A DNA stretch of 64,000 bases. Source: Gliomastix tumulicola (taxonomy: Eukaryota > Ascomycota > Sordariomycetes > Hypocreales > Bionectriaceae). Under the pieces are notes generated by a model that worked only from the letters and a program-made list of their open reading frames with translations, did no database searches and had not been told where the DNA came from. The first letter of the stretch is position 1, and each line of letters starts with the position of its first letter. Location of the stretch: positions 2,852,001 through 2,916,000 of the forward strand of contig BCHX01000001.1 in NCBI GenBank assembly GCA_001599755.1, given 5' to 3'. Shown here piece by piece: positions 1 to 9,175 of the stretch. A program made the position numbers and the translations under genes.

Positions 1-713
1 CGTAACAAAGAGCATTCGCACAAGAAGAAGAACTCCAGAGGCTCGGCCGCTGAGTGGCTGCGGCGCATACAAAACGAAGAGCGACGCCCAGTCAACGACA
101 GAAAATGCCTGTCTGTGGAACCATCTACAGATTTTGGGAAGCGATGGGAGGATCTAATAGACGCCGCCGATCAAGCAGCGTCCATGGCTGGCGATATTGA
201 TGAAGACCGCACTCCGGTTAGTTAAGCCTCTGTTTACCGAGCATGTACTTGAGAGCGGGCAAGAAGTCTAACAGATTGTCACAGGTTCCTCAGTCGCCCG
301 TCTCGATCAACAGGGCCTCGTTGCCGCCCTTTGCCCAACAATTCCAAGGCCAGGCCGGCAGTTACCAGGCTTCGCCACTACAACAGGCCCTAACACCGCC
401 GTCCTACAACCAGGACGCAATCGAGCCCTTTCCCTCGGTTGAGAGTGGTGAGAGTGGTGACAATTTCCACATGGAATCCCGCGGCCTCTCGGACTCCTCG
501 CCGACCTACAACTCGCAGAATATTCAGATCTACTGTGCTGCCTGCCAGAGCGTCTCCAGACTGAAGAACTCGTATGCGTGTACAGAATGCATCTGCGGGC
601 TTTGCCAGGCGTGTGTCGAAGTGCTCATGGCAGAGCACGGAGCAAGGAGGAAGTGCCCACGCTGTGCAACCATCGGCGGCCGGTTCAAGCCTTTCCAGCT
701 CGATATCAGATGA
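1..713 (+). CDS. RING-like zinc-binding fungal protein, 3' part
   Basis: Partial gene entering from the left edge. Exon <1-216 is open in frame 1 and runs into a stop unless an intron is removed at 217-284 (donor GTTAGT, branch CTAAC, acceptor TTGTCACAG). Removing it joins in frame to 285-713, giving 214 visible residues. The middle is Pro/Ser/Gln-rich and low in complexity. The C-terminus has eight cysteines in a cross-brace spacing (CAAC, then CTEC, CGLC and finally CPRC), as in RING-type zinc modules, and ends in FQLDIR. A conserved C-terminal RING-like module of this style occurs in fungal proteins of unknown function. The family name and any ubiquitin-ligase activity are inference. The N-terminus lies outside the window. 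Confidence 0.75.
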
Positions 714-1324
714 CGGATACGTTTACACCAAACCGAACCCCTTGCGGGTTGTTCCTGACTGGATGGCAGGAGCGCCGCATTGGGGGAGAGCATGCTTTTT
801 CTCTTTCATTCTTGACGTGCTTCTCATGCAACCATCTTTCTTCTTCCACATTTGTTTTCCACCACGACCTTACTCTCTTTTTTCATGGCTTTCCCGGTAT
901 TCTTTTTCAATTCTCGTTTAATGACTGACTGCTACGTATGTGATGTTTGGGTGGCTCTGGGTTCAGGTAAGACTGCTTTCACGTTGGATTTCTGCTTTTT
1001 GGATACAATGGTTGGTCGTTTGGCGTTTCTCCTCACTTTTCGTCCTACTTGCAATGCGGGCCTGGGAAATCAAGTCGGAGCAGACACCTGTCATGTCTTC
1101 AACTGTCACGAAGAACCGACCACGATATACCGCCAGGGCTATATTATGACAGCCGCGCCGACTCTGCGCTCGCGACTTACGGAAGACTATTGGTTGGCGT
1201 CTTGCCTTGCCCGTTTATAGTATTGTTATGCCTATACAAAGGGTTTCGGGTTCAATATATGATCCTTGCAAATAAAAATGCTGATGTCTCCAAATGGATG
1301 GCTTGCCAAAGGCATTGCCAGCTC
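714..1324. other. Convergent 3' intergenic region
   Basis: This gap lies between the stop codons of the RING-like gene (+) and the TLS1-like gene (-). It is T-rich just after the + stop and contains several short open frames with no recognisable protein. It probably holds the two 3' untranslated regions and their polyadenylation sites. An AATAAA-like string (aaataaaaa) lies near 1269. Confidence 0.5.
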
Positions 1325-2565
1325 TCACTTCTTCCCGTCTTTGGTTTGCTGGAGCAGAATGTCCCTCACGGCTGCTCTTGTATTCCGGCTACCGCCTAAC
1401 TTCGGGCCGCGAAGGACATTCTCAGCTCGAGGCTTAGGGGCCTGCACAGACTTCTTCTTTCGTTGTTGTCTTCGCCTGGCGACGTCATCCATATACTGCT
1501 GCCGGAACTCATCGGCGAGTCGCTTATCTGCTTCGCCATCAGCCTCGTCGTCGTTTGCTGCGACTTGCTTTGGAACATCATATATATCGACTGTGACTGT
1601 GTTAGCAATTCGACTATGCAGATTCTGTGCTGGGAAGCACCAGTGTTTTAAGAGGTGACGTACGTCTGTTCTCGTGAAGGAAATCTTCGACAAGCTGGTC
1701 ACGCTTGACGTCGTCGCTCCCACGCCGCTTCCGCGGACGCCACGGCTTGCCATCCGGGCCTATCCTCTGTTTCTTAGTCACCCGTGACTCGCCTGCCCCG
1801 GAGCTGCGTCTCTGCTCATCTTTGATCTCGACCTCGACGATCTTGCCCTGGATAATCGGCCTCTCAGGCCCGTTGCGTGCGGGACCTGTCCCGTGGTCTA
1901 GTGCATCGTCTTCATCGTGATCAGGCTGGTTCGGTCGTCTCCGGCCAGATAGACGGGATTCTATATATGCGTTCCTACTGGATTAGCATTTTTTTTTTTT
2001 CCTCCCTGTTGTATGGGGGGATAGGATAAGGGGGAGGGGGGGGAGGGGGAGGGGGAGGCTCATACATGTGTCTGTGGTCGACGTCGTTCATGATACCCGT
2101 CTGGTGCGTGAAGCGCGACGTGATACTCGACAACGGATTCGCAGCCCCGGCGTCCGCGTCCACGTCCTCGTCCTCGTCTTCCTCCTCCCCGCCGTCATTA
2201 TGGCTGCTGCGATGCGCCAAGACAAGAGGGCCGGATGCGGCGACGACGACGACGTCTCCCGTGTTACCGCTGCTGCTGCCGCCGCCCGAGCGGAAGCCGA
2301 CGCCCTGCAGCAGCCGGCCTTTGCGGGTGTTCCGTGCGCGCAGGGCGGCTAGCGCGGCGGCTTCTGTGGCGTCGTCGTCATCATCATCTTCTTTTTTTTC
2401 TTCCTCTTCTTTTCCTCCCCGCTGATTGATGGGTGTGTCGTCCAGTGCTGGTGTGTCTTGGTTTTGCGGGTGGTCGTCGGTGTCGGGTTGGGGGTTGCGC
2501 TGGCGGTAGGCCTTGCGCTTTGCGCTGGGGCGGAAGCGGATTGGTTCTGTGGCACTGTCGGCCAT
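1325..2565 (-). CDS. tls1: TLS1 / C9orf78 (Hep59) family splicing factor
   Basis: Three exons on the minus strand, 2565-2066, 1974-1664 and 1590-1325, give 358 residues. The joins are HRHM-NAYIESRL (donor GTATGA, acceptor CAGTAG) and HENR-LDIYDVP (donor GTACGT, acceptor CACAG). Landmarks are ALRARNTRKG near the N-terminal third, RFTHQTGIMNDVD before the first join, and a C-terminal GPKLGGSR segment. These fit the Hep59/C9orf78 family, whose fission yeast member Tls1 helps splice shelterin-factor pre-mRNAs. The N-terminal half is very acidic (Glu/Asp runs). A second acceptor 6 bases upstream of 1590 is also in frame and would add two residues. Without splicing, the first open frame would end in a run of ten prolines read from intron 1, so that tail is not part of the protein. 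Confidence 0.88.
1975..2065 (-). other. Intron 1 of tls1 with long pyrimidine / G-quadruplex-capable tract
   Basis: This 91-base intron is dominated on the sense strand by a C-rich tract interrupted by single T residues. The plus strand correspondingly shows runs of four to eight G (about 2016-2058), followed toward the acceptor by an A-run. G-runs of this spacing can form a G-quadruplex in DNA. On the RNA the tract would attract poly-pyrimidine binding proteins. Confidence 0.7.
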
Positions 2566-3105
2566 GGTCTCTCAATGTTTTCGCCTTTTTATATGCCGTA
2601 TGTATGATATTGTAGGATGGCTGTCGTCGTTCAATGTAGAGTGTGAACTTGGTGTTAGAGGATATGGTTGTGGTTGTGCTTGGTTGGAAGTGGTTAAAAA
2701 GTGCATGTGACTTCGGGATCGAAAATGATGTAGATCGAGGTACCCCCGGGACGGGATGCAGGGGCCGGTGGTGACACAAACACGAATAGAATCGGCCAAC
2801 AACGCAAGGGATATCTTGCCGTCAGGTCGGTATTTATCGAATGAATTTGAGACAAGTCGAAGCAATTCCTTTCCTCCTCTGCAATGCTTGTGAGCTGCAG
2901 CTCAAGGCGACCCTATTTCTCAAATTTGGGGGGTCGGCTCATCCGTTAGGTCCAGAGCTGCGTATTTCTTTGTGTCCCCTTGATCTTGGACCTCTTCCCC
3001 ACGCAATTACATCAGTGGGGTTGAGGACCTGTCACCAAACGCTGGTTGACCTGAATCCATCATCTTCAACGCCTACATCTGGTACCCTGTTACACAAAAT
3101 AAACC
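2566..3105. promoter_or_regulatory. Divergent promoter region, tls1 / acylphosphatase
   Basis: A 540-base gap lies between two divergently oriented start codons, so it must carry both promoters and leaders. I see no clear TATA box on either side. Short open frames inside it match no family I recognise. Confidence 0.45.
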
Positions 3106-3588
3106 ATGTCAGAACGGGTACGTGATATCAGTGTCACGGTGACTAACCGAGAGCCTCCTGACACCCCTGCCTCTCCTCTATAGGTCTACTTTGTCGCTCA
3201 CGGCGGCACAGTCCAGGGTAGGTCTCTATATCTATGACTGACAGCCCGATGATGCACCAACTGACTGACGGCATCAGGTGTGGGATTCCGGTACTTCACA
3301 CGGAAACAGGCCCAGCAGTACGGCCTGACAGGGTGGTGTAGAAATACCTCTGACAACAAGGTGAGAGGGGGAGCAAAAGACACGTTCTACATGGGAGGAG
3401 GGTTAGAGACCTGGATCGTGCTCACTAGTACCTCCTAGGTCGAGGGGGAGGCCCAGGGCCCTGCCGAGGACGTCAAGAAACTCCTGGGGGACATCAACGA
3501 AGGGCCCCGACACGCCAAGGTGGTCAAGCTTTCGACCGAGGCCCGGGATGTGGTGGAGGGAGAAGAAGAGTTCGCAGTCCGACACTGA
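3106..3588 (+). CDS. Acylphosphatase
   Basis: Four exons, 3106-3117, 3184-3217, 3278-3360 and 3439-3588, encode 92 residues, the usual size of the family. Donors are GTACGT, GTAGGT and GTGAGA, and acceptors are TATAG, ATCAG and CCTAG. The first coding exon is only 12 bases (MSER). The enzyme hydrolyses the carboxyl-phosphate bond of acyl phosphates in the cytosol. The phosphate-binding loop VQGVGFR with Arg20 and the catalytic Asn38 in GWCRNTSD match the two essential residues of the family. No part of the split gene is visible as one long open frame, so frame-only gene finding would miss it. It converges with prp16. Confidence 0.93.
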
Positions 3589-3989
3589 GGAGTGCCCCTC
3601 TGTAGAAGAAAACGGCTGGATGGAGGAACGCTTTTGACATGACTTGCGCACGGAAACGAAGTGAACTGGCTCGGAGCAAGCCGGGGGTGGGAGGAATTTG
3701 GCATGAAGGGCAGACGCTCTCATGAATGAGGCACTCGGCCCCGTTTCACTTGATCTCCTGATGATGCCGGGTACCTTTTACAGAACCTTGCCTGCTTACT
3801 TTAGACCTACGAATGGAGAACAGTGAGCTACGAATATAAGTAGTTTCTGGGCGTTTTCATCGCCACCTATTCGACTGCTGCTGGCCAGGATCACCGGGGA
3901 TCGGAGGTGCGGACACTTGCAGATCATATCCTTGTATACTTGGGTACATGGCTAGGACTTCATATTCAAACTGATACACACGCGAGGCT
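3589..3989. other. Convergent 3' intergenic region, acylphosphatase / prp16
   Basis: A 401-base gap separates two facing stop codons. It contains no supported gene and presumably carries two 3' untranslated regions. Confidence 0.5.
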
Positions 3990-6941
3990 CTAGAAACCCC
4001 CCCTTCGCTTGACGACGGGCCTCCTGACGGCTCCCTGTGTTACAAACTTCTTCCCCTCTACCTTATCCTTCTTCTTCTTGGAGACACGCTGAGCCTCGGC
4101 CTCTTTCCGCTCCTCGTCCCTCTGCTTATCCTCGGCCATCTTGGCCTCGATCTCGACCTTGCGGTTGAATTCCGTCTCGACGATGCGCTTGTCGCGCGCC
4201 GAGTAACCCCTTTCCTTCACCGAATAGAAGACGCCTCCGAGATCCGCGAGCCAGTGCGGGTCGACGGCCGTGACCGTGGACACGTACACCTTGGACGTCA
4301 GGATCAGCTCGTGGTAGACGACGTAGTCGGGCGGATGACCCGCATACAGAGCACTCGTCGGATGCAGCTGCACGCCCAGGTTCGTCCGCAGGTTGATGTA
4401 CTCCCCGGACCCCTTGTACCTGGCCGCCTGGTGGTAGTAGCCCGAGCAGATGCACTTGCGGATGATGTCCCAGTCCATGCCGCAGCTGATGAGCTCCATC
4501 TTCTGCAGCTTGACGATGTCCATGAGCTGCCCGCGGATCTCCTTGGCCCGCCTGAGGGACTTGGCGTGCAGGAAGTGCTTGATGCACCAGCCCTCCGAGT
4601 ACCCGTTGGACTTCCACGCTGAGTACACCTGCAGGTACGTGAGGTGATCCGACTCGTGGACCCAGAACTTCTCCCTCTGGGCGTCGGCCTCGTCCTGCCT
4701 CTCCTTCGGTCGGTAGAAGACGTTGGGGACGGACAGCATGGAGACAATAGTGATCATCTCCTCGCTGCACCCGTACTGCTCGGCGGTGATGAGGAGTTTT
4801 GATAGGGAGGGATCCATGGGGAAGGCGCTCATCTTCCGGCCCAGATCCGTCAACTCTCCGAGGTTGTCCAGAGCCCCCAGCGCCCAGAGGTCAAACATGG
4901 ACGTCAAGATCGTGTCCTGCGGAGGGGGGTCCATGAAGTCGAAATCCAGGAGGTCCTTGACGCCAAGCGACTTGAGCATGAGCACGGTGTTTGACAGGTT
5001 GGTACGCTGAATCTCAGGAATCGTCTGGAGGTAGAGCTCCTCCTTGAAAGCTTTCTCGGTATAGAGGCGAAACGCCTTTCCAGGACCGGTTCTGCCTGCT
5101 CGCCCTGAGCGCTGCGAGCCGTTGGCCTGAGAAATGGGCGTGATCTGCAGCGTGTCCATGCCCATCTTGGGGTTGTACACCTTCATCTTGGAATACCCGG
5201 CGTCGACGACGTACTTGATACCATCGACCGTGAGACTCGTCTCCGCAATGTTCGTAGCGACGATACACTTGCGGACACCCGGCGCGGCCCTGTCGAAGAT
5301 CTTGGCCTGCAGGTCTGCAGGCATCTGACTGTAGATGGGCAAGATGCTGAGCTTTGGCGGGTCGTTCAGGGCGTCCAGTCTCTTCTGCACCTGCTCGCAG
5401 GTAACCTCGATATCCTCCTGGCCCGTCATGAAGACGAGAATGTCGCCGGGTCCCATAGAGACATGGATGGCAAGCACCTGCTGGACCGCGCCGTCCACGT
5501 AGTCCTCGACGGGTGATCGATGGAACATGACATCGACTGGGAACGTCCTGCCTGGAATCGTGAACTCGGGGGCGCCGCCGTAGAAGTCAGAGAAGCGCTT
5601 GGCGTTCATTGTGGCAGAGGTGACGATGAGCTTTAGGTCACGCCGTCTCTGGAGAACCTTCTTGAACAGACCCATGAGGATATCGGTGTTGAGGGCTCGC
5701 TCGTGCGCTTCGTCCATGATGATGCACGAGTATCGGTCGAGATCAGGCTCGTTGAGGGACTCTCGGAGAAGCACACCGTCCGTCATGTACTTGACGACCG
5801 TCTCCTTGCTCGTGACATCTTCGAATCGAATGGAATAACCGACAGTGCTGCCCAGCTCGACCTCCATCTCCTCGGCGACTCGCTTGGCCACACTCATGGC
5901 AGCCACACGACGCGGCTGAGTGCAGCCAATCATACCGCTCGCGCCATAGCCATCCTCCATCAAGAACTGTGTCAGCTGCGTCGTCTTGCCCGACCCGGTC
6001 TCGCCAATAACGATGGTGACCTGGTTCTCGCGAATAACCCGCAGCAGCTCCTCGCGCACGGCAAACGCAGGCAGGTACTCGCGCTGCTCCCGGAGTGTCT
6101 TGCTCTGGCTGAAGTTGCTCGCGCCTTTGGACTTCTTCATGTGCTCGCTGAACCTGTTCCCCTTGCGCTCCTCGCCCCCCTCGGCAGCTCTCGGTCCCTT
6201 GGACGCGTTCTCCTCCTCGCCGGCCATGGGCAACGCACTGTCGCCGTCCTCCTCCTTGGCACCCATGATGTTGCCCAGGGTGGTCCCGGCCATGCTCGTC
6301 GCTTCTTGCGCCTGCCTCTGCCTCTCCCTCTGTTGCCGCGACTCCTTCACGACCCGGCTGCCCTTTCTGCTGAACACAGCCATGTCGCTCTGGTAATCCT
6401 TCACAGCCGGCACGGGCTCCGTCTGCTTCGTGAAGATGGTCCGGCCATCGAGGAAAGGCGGCTTGAGGTCGTGAACGAGCAGATGCACCCTCGCCCCTTC
6501 CTCGTCCTCAAAGTCGGCCGCCATGCTCCTCTGCGCAACGCCCGACACCAGCATCCGGTTCGTCTCCCACGCGTCGTTCTCCCGCTGCCGCTCCTGCCGC
6601 CGGGCGTCGTACCGGCTCGTCATCTTCTCGGCCTTGCTCGACTCGCTCTGCTGCCGCTCCCACGCCGACATCTCGTACGAGGCGAACGGGTTGTGCGCGT
6701 CGTCGCCGATCGCGTGGGCCCCGAACTCGTCGCCGCCGTACCAGTCGCGGTCCAGCGCTTTCGCGTCCTCGTCGGTCGGCTCGAGGCTGCCCTGGCGACC
6801 CTGGCGACGGGGGGGCGTCGGCGCGTACGAGGACTGCGCGCGAGGCGTCGAGCTTCGCGGGCCATTCTGGAAGCGGCTGGGCGGTCGGCTGATGTCGACG
6901 CGTCTTCGCTTGGGGTTGAACCCGTCGTCTCGGTCACCCAT
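3990..6941 (-). CDS. prp16: Pre-mRNA-splicing DEAH-box ATP-dependent RNA helicase PRP16
   Basis: Single-exon gene of 983 residues. It remodels the spliceosome after the first transesterification step. An N-terminal Arg/Ser/Pro-rich region of about 280 residues begins GDRDDGFNPKRRR. The helicase core follows: motif I GETGSGKT (313-320), Ia CTQPRR, II DEAH (410-413), III SAT (442-444), V TNIAETS and VI QRSGRAGRTG (610-619). Winged-helix, HA2 and OB-fold regions fill the C-terminal part. The sequence before motif I (LREQREYLPAFAVREELL) is characteristic of PRP16/DHX38 rather than PRP2, PRP22 or PRP43. The open frame continues 53 codons upstream of the chosen ATG, but that part is poorly conserved-looking leader, so I start at 6941. 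It is divergent from pwp1. Confidence 0.95.
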   Translation of the reverse strand: MGDRDDGFNPKRRRVDISRPPSRFQNGPRSSTPRAQSSYAPTPPRRQGRQGSLEPTDEDAKALDRDWYGGDEFGAHAIGDDAHNPFASYEMSAWERQQSESSKAEKMTSRYDARRQERQRENDAWETNRMLVSGVAQRSMAADFEDEEGARVHLLVHDLKPPFLDGRTIFTKQTEPVPAVKDYQSDMAVFSRKGSRVVKESRQQRERQRQAQEATSMAGTTLGNIMGAKEEDGDSALPMAGEEENASKGPRAAEGGEERKGNRFSEHMKKSKGASNFSQSKTLREQREYLPAFAVREELLRVIRENQVTIVIGETGSGKTTQLTQFLMEDGYGASGMIGCTQPRRVAAMSVAKRVAEEMEVELGSTVGYSIRFEDVTSKETVVKYMTDGVLLRESLNEPDLDRYSCIIMDEAHERALNTDILMGLFKKVLQRRRDLKLIVTSATMNAKRFSDFYGGAPEFTIPGRTFPVDVMFHRSPVEDYVDGAVQQVLAIHVSMGPGDILVFMTGQEDIEVTCEQVQKRLDALNDPPKLSILPIYSQMPADLQAKIFDRAAPGVRKCIVATNIAETSLTVDGIKYVVDAGYSKMKVYNPKMGMDTLQITPISQANGSQRSGRAGRTGPGKAFRLYTEKAFKEELYLQTIPEIQRTNLSNTVLMLKSLGVKDLLDFDFMDPPPQDTILTSMFDLWALGALDNLGELTDLGRKMSAFPMDPSLSKLLITAEQYGCSEEMITIVSMLSVPNVFYRPKERQDEADAQREKFWVHESDHLTYLQVYSAWKSNGYSEGWCIKHFLHAKSLRRAKEIRGQLMDIVKLQKMELISCGMDWDIIRKCICSGYYHQAARYKGSGEYINLRTNLGVQLHPTSALYAGHPPDYVVYHELILTSKVYVSTVTAVDPHWLADLGGVFYSVKERGYSARDKRIVETEFNRKVEIEAKMAEDKQRDEERKEAEAQRVSKKKKDKVEGKKFVTQGAVRRPVVKRRGGF

Positions 6942-7472
6942 TTTGGGGGCAATGGATGGTTCTTCGCGGAGGGAGAAGATGCACGGTGGTCGTTGGATTA
7001 TTTTCGACGTGTAGAAGAAGCAATGGGCTGACATAAATATAGTCCAGTTTATACCGTCCTTCAGTGACAGAGACCCACTTATTCCATATATACAGTCCAC
7101 TTGACAGTTTGACGTTGAATGCTTTTTCTGTCACCCACTTCAGATGATGTCCACGAGCGAGCCCTGGATGATATAATCTTGCTGAGCGCCTCCTAAGAAA
7201 ATGCTACCGAGGAAGACGGATCACGTCTATTCAATGTCCTATAAGTTGGAATTCACATGCCTTGACCCGGTCGGAAAGTCGCCCTTGGGCACGAAAACGT
7301 CGGTCACCACTTCTTCTTTTGTCACTCTCCCGTTGCTTATCGATAAACCCCACTACCAATTTTTTTCCTCCAAAGGTTGGGACTTTTTAGTGGGAGAACC
7401 GCCGCCGCCCAACGCATTGAACTACTTACCTACATCACAAAACGATATGCTACAGCATATCCGCCAGACACC
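6942..7472. promoter_or_regulatory. Divergent promoter region, prp16 / pwp1
   Basis: This 531-base gap lies between two start codons pointing away from each other, so it is a shared promoter of two essential RNA-biology genes. A pyrimidine-rich strip precedes the pwp1 start (about 7300-7375). Confidence 0.45.
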
Positions 7473-9175
7473 ATGACTTCTATGATCACGGCGGCCCAAT
7501 GGGTGCCCCGCGGCTTCGCGGCCCCATTTCCCTCGAAATACGACTTTGACGAGGCCGAGTTTGACAGGATAGCGCAGCTCGCCAAGCTCCAGCTGGACGA
7601 CGCCGAGGAGGACCTCAAGGACGCCGAGGCCGAGAAGGATGGCAAGAAGAAGGCAGATGACGAGGATGAGGAGATGAAGGAGGATGGAGAGAAGGCAGGG
7701 CAGAGTTCGGAAAAGATTGAGTGCGTGCTGGCTCCCACCCTGGCTCTTCACGACACTGGCATGCTAATCGTGGCTCTAGCTTGAACGATGAAGATCTGAA
7801 GAAATACAACCTCGACAACTATGACGACGACGACGACACCGCGGCTGGCAAGGGGGAGCCGCTTACCATCTTCGGCAACGTCAAGAGCCTCGCCTACTAC
7901 GAGTCTAATGAGGAGGACCCCTACATCACGCTGGAGGGTGCCAAGGAGGACGACGAGGACGACCGGGCAGACCTTCAGATCCTTGCTACGGATAACCTCA
8001 TCCTCTCCGCCAAGGTCGAGGATGAGCTCGCGCACCTCGAGGTCTACGTGTATGAGGACGATGCCGACAACCTCTACGTGCACCATGACATCATGCTGCC
8101 CGCTATCCCGCTGGCTGTCGAGTGGCTAGACCTGCCGGTGAACAAGGCAGACGCAGCCAAGGACTCGACAGGGAACTTTGTCGCTATCGGAACGATGGAC
8201 CCTGATATCGAAATCTGGGACTTGGACGTCATCGACTGCATGTATCCCAATGCCATCCTCGGCCAAGGAGGGAATGTGGCGTCAGACGACAAGCCCAAGA
8301 AGGACAAGAAGAAAAAGAAGAAGTCGAAGAAGGCCAACGACGAGTACCACGTCGATGCCGTGCTCGCGCTCGCAGCGAATCGCAAGCACCGCAATCTGCT
8401 AGCGTCCGCATCGGCCGACAAGACGGTTAAGCTGTGGGATCTTAACACGACCAAGTGTGCCAAGTCTTACTCGTACCACACCGACAAGGTGTGCTCCCTG
8501 GCATGGCACACCGTCGAGCCCACCGTCTTGCTGAGCGGCAGCTACGACCGCACCGTCGTGGCGGCCGACATGAGGGCACCCGACTCCAAGGCGCCGCGAT
8601 GGGGAGTTGAGAGTGACGTGGAGAATGTCCGCTGGGACCCTCATGACCAGAACTTCTTCTATGTGTCGACGGAGAACGGTATCATTCACTATCACGATAT
8701 CCGCAACGCGCCGTCGGACCCGACTGCGACGAAAGCCGTATGGACACTGCAGGCCCATGACGATGCGGTGTCGGCGTTTGACGTCAACCCGGCCATTCCA
8801 GGTTTCCTGGCTACGGGATCCTCCGACAAGACGGTCAAGCTCTGGAACATCCAGGCGAGCGGGCCGTCGATGGTGGTATCCCGCAACCTAGACGTGGGCA
8901 AGGTGTTCGCGACAACGTTCGCGCCGGACCCGGAGGTCGCGTTCCGCTTGGCTGTGGCAGGGAGCCACGGCAGCATGCATGTGTGGGATACAAGCACGAA
9001 CGCAGCTGTGCGACAGGTGTTTGGTTCGCGGATACCTGCGCAATCGAGCAAGGGTGCTGGGGAGGACCGGCTGGTCGGGGTTGACGAGGATGAAACAAGC
9101 AGTGATAGCGAGGAAGGGGAGGACGACGATGAGAAGGACAGTGACGATGACGATGATTCCATGAACGGTGATTGA
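7473..9175 (+). CDS. pwp1: PWP1-like WD40 ribosome-biogenesis protein
   Basis: Two exons, 7473-7720 and 7780-9175, give 547 residues. The 59-base intron has donor GTGCGT, a GCTAAT branch site and acceptor TCTAG. The N-terminus ITAAQWVPRGFAAPFP and the following DEAEFDRIAQLAKLQLDD are hallmarks of periodic tryptophan protein 1, a nucleolar WD40 protein needed for large-subunit rRNA processing. Several WD repeats are visible, for example SADKTVKLWD, LSGSYDRTVVAADMR and TGSSDKTVKLWN. A lysine-rich stretch KKDKKKKKKSKK near residue 200 looks like a nuclear or nucleolar signal, and the C-terminus is strongly acidic. Met at 7473 or 7482 could start translation. The second matches the family more closely. 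Confidence 0.93.

Noticed and set aside
1975..2040. Proline-rich C-terminus of the first tls1 open frame
   Set aside because: It is read from intron 1. Splicing restores the conserved NAYIESRL segment instead.
5703..7031. 442-codon plus-strand frame inside prp16
   Set aside because: It is the antisense shadow of a highly conserved helicase gene. Its composition is Leu/Arg/His-biased, as expected from reversed GC-rich codons.
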